From Eriocheir sinensis (taxonomy: Eukaryota; Arthropoda; Malacostraca; Decapoda; Varunidae), in the NCBI RefSeq assembly GCF_024679095.1, contig NW_026110563.1:62001-126000 (forward strand): a stretch of 64,000 nt of DNA, given 5' to 3'. Shown here piece after piece: positions 63,857 through 64,000 of this stretch. Each line of letters opens with the position of its first letter. Positions within the stretch are counted from its first letter, which is position 1. The notes beneath the pieces were generated by a model, which was not told where the DNA came from, made no database searches, and saw nothing but the letters and a program-made list of their open reading frames with translations. Position numbers and translations under genes: made by a program.

Positions 63857-64000
63857 TATATATATACAAATATACATATAGAATAATTAAATTTGTATTA
63901 AAATTAATATATAAATACATATAAAATAAGGTAAATTTGTATTGAAAAATATAAAAAATACATAAAATAGTGTAAATTTGTATCAAAATATATATACAAA

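Larger units (their letters stand above)
61572..64000 (-). repeat. Repeat block 20, minus orientation, cut by window end
   Basis: About 52 units. Starts in reverse a7 (aataaggtaaatttatattg), a6 to a1, then B at 61,849-62,551, then divergent A-like units. Resembles 12,000-14,200 in the same orientation (for example catgaaatgaatatataaaat at about 62,469 and 12,832; aaacatatatatac at about 63,061 and 13,424). Contains the TA tract at 63,778-63,851. Confidence 0.87.

Overview
The window holds no gene that I can support. From end to end it is one extremely AT-rich tandem repeat with a degenerate unit of about 45 bp (observed 41-46). A typical unit, at 56,602-56,646, is about 89% A+T and strongly T-rich on one strand (26 T, 14 A, 3 G, 2 C). 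No rRNA, tRNA, transposon ORF, CRISPR array, bacterial operon or conserved protein domain is visible. The many long open frames are a by-product: 45 bp is 15 codons and the unit is nearly stop-free, so it reads as endless 15-residue peptides of the type [15 protein letters not shown]. The picture fits a satellite or minisatellite block in a nuclear chromosome of an AT-rich eukaryote. The sequence does not let me name the species, nor say whether the block is centromeric, subtelomeric or interstitial.

The array has three levels of order. Level 1 is the 45-bp unit. Level 2 is higher-order repeats (HORs): cassette A is 16 distinguishable unit types (called a1 to a16 here) in fixed order, about 710 bp; cassette B is about 15 further types, about 700 bp. 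I can delimit 14 copies of A and 10 of B, and they often sit side by side (7,841-9,220; 11,508-12,913; 14,697-16,109 on the minus strand; 42,272-43,686; 55,323-56,734; 58,269-59,682 on the plus strand). Level 3 is a larger repeat of about 2.9-3.4 kb (A, a divergent A-like part, B) seen in the spacing of B cassettes.

The T-rich strand switches 19 times, giving 20 blocks. Long single-orientation blocks are 2,691-18,507 (minus), 28,968-34,229 (minus), 34,230-39,287 (plus), about 41,156-52,696 (plus) and 53,963-61,571 (plus). Ten of the 19 switches lie between 18.5 and 29.0 kb. Segmental copies overlie this: an inverted pair (2,760-5,475 against 36,285-39,287), a recent tandem duplication of about 2 kb (46,561-48,385 and 48,626-50,350), and several sites sharing the same deletion junction.

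Simple-sequence tracts have grown inside the units: 12 long (TA)n tracts of about 75-240 bp, mostly in unit type a3 or a11, two (TAA)n tracts in type a8, and a TTACG/CGTAA pentamer tract in both arms of the inverted pair. All counts and boundaries were read by eye. Switch points and cassette edges are good to a few bases where flanks are clear and to some tens of bases where they lie in TA tracts.
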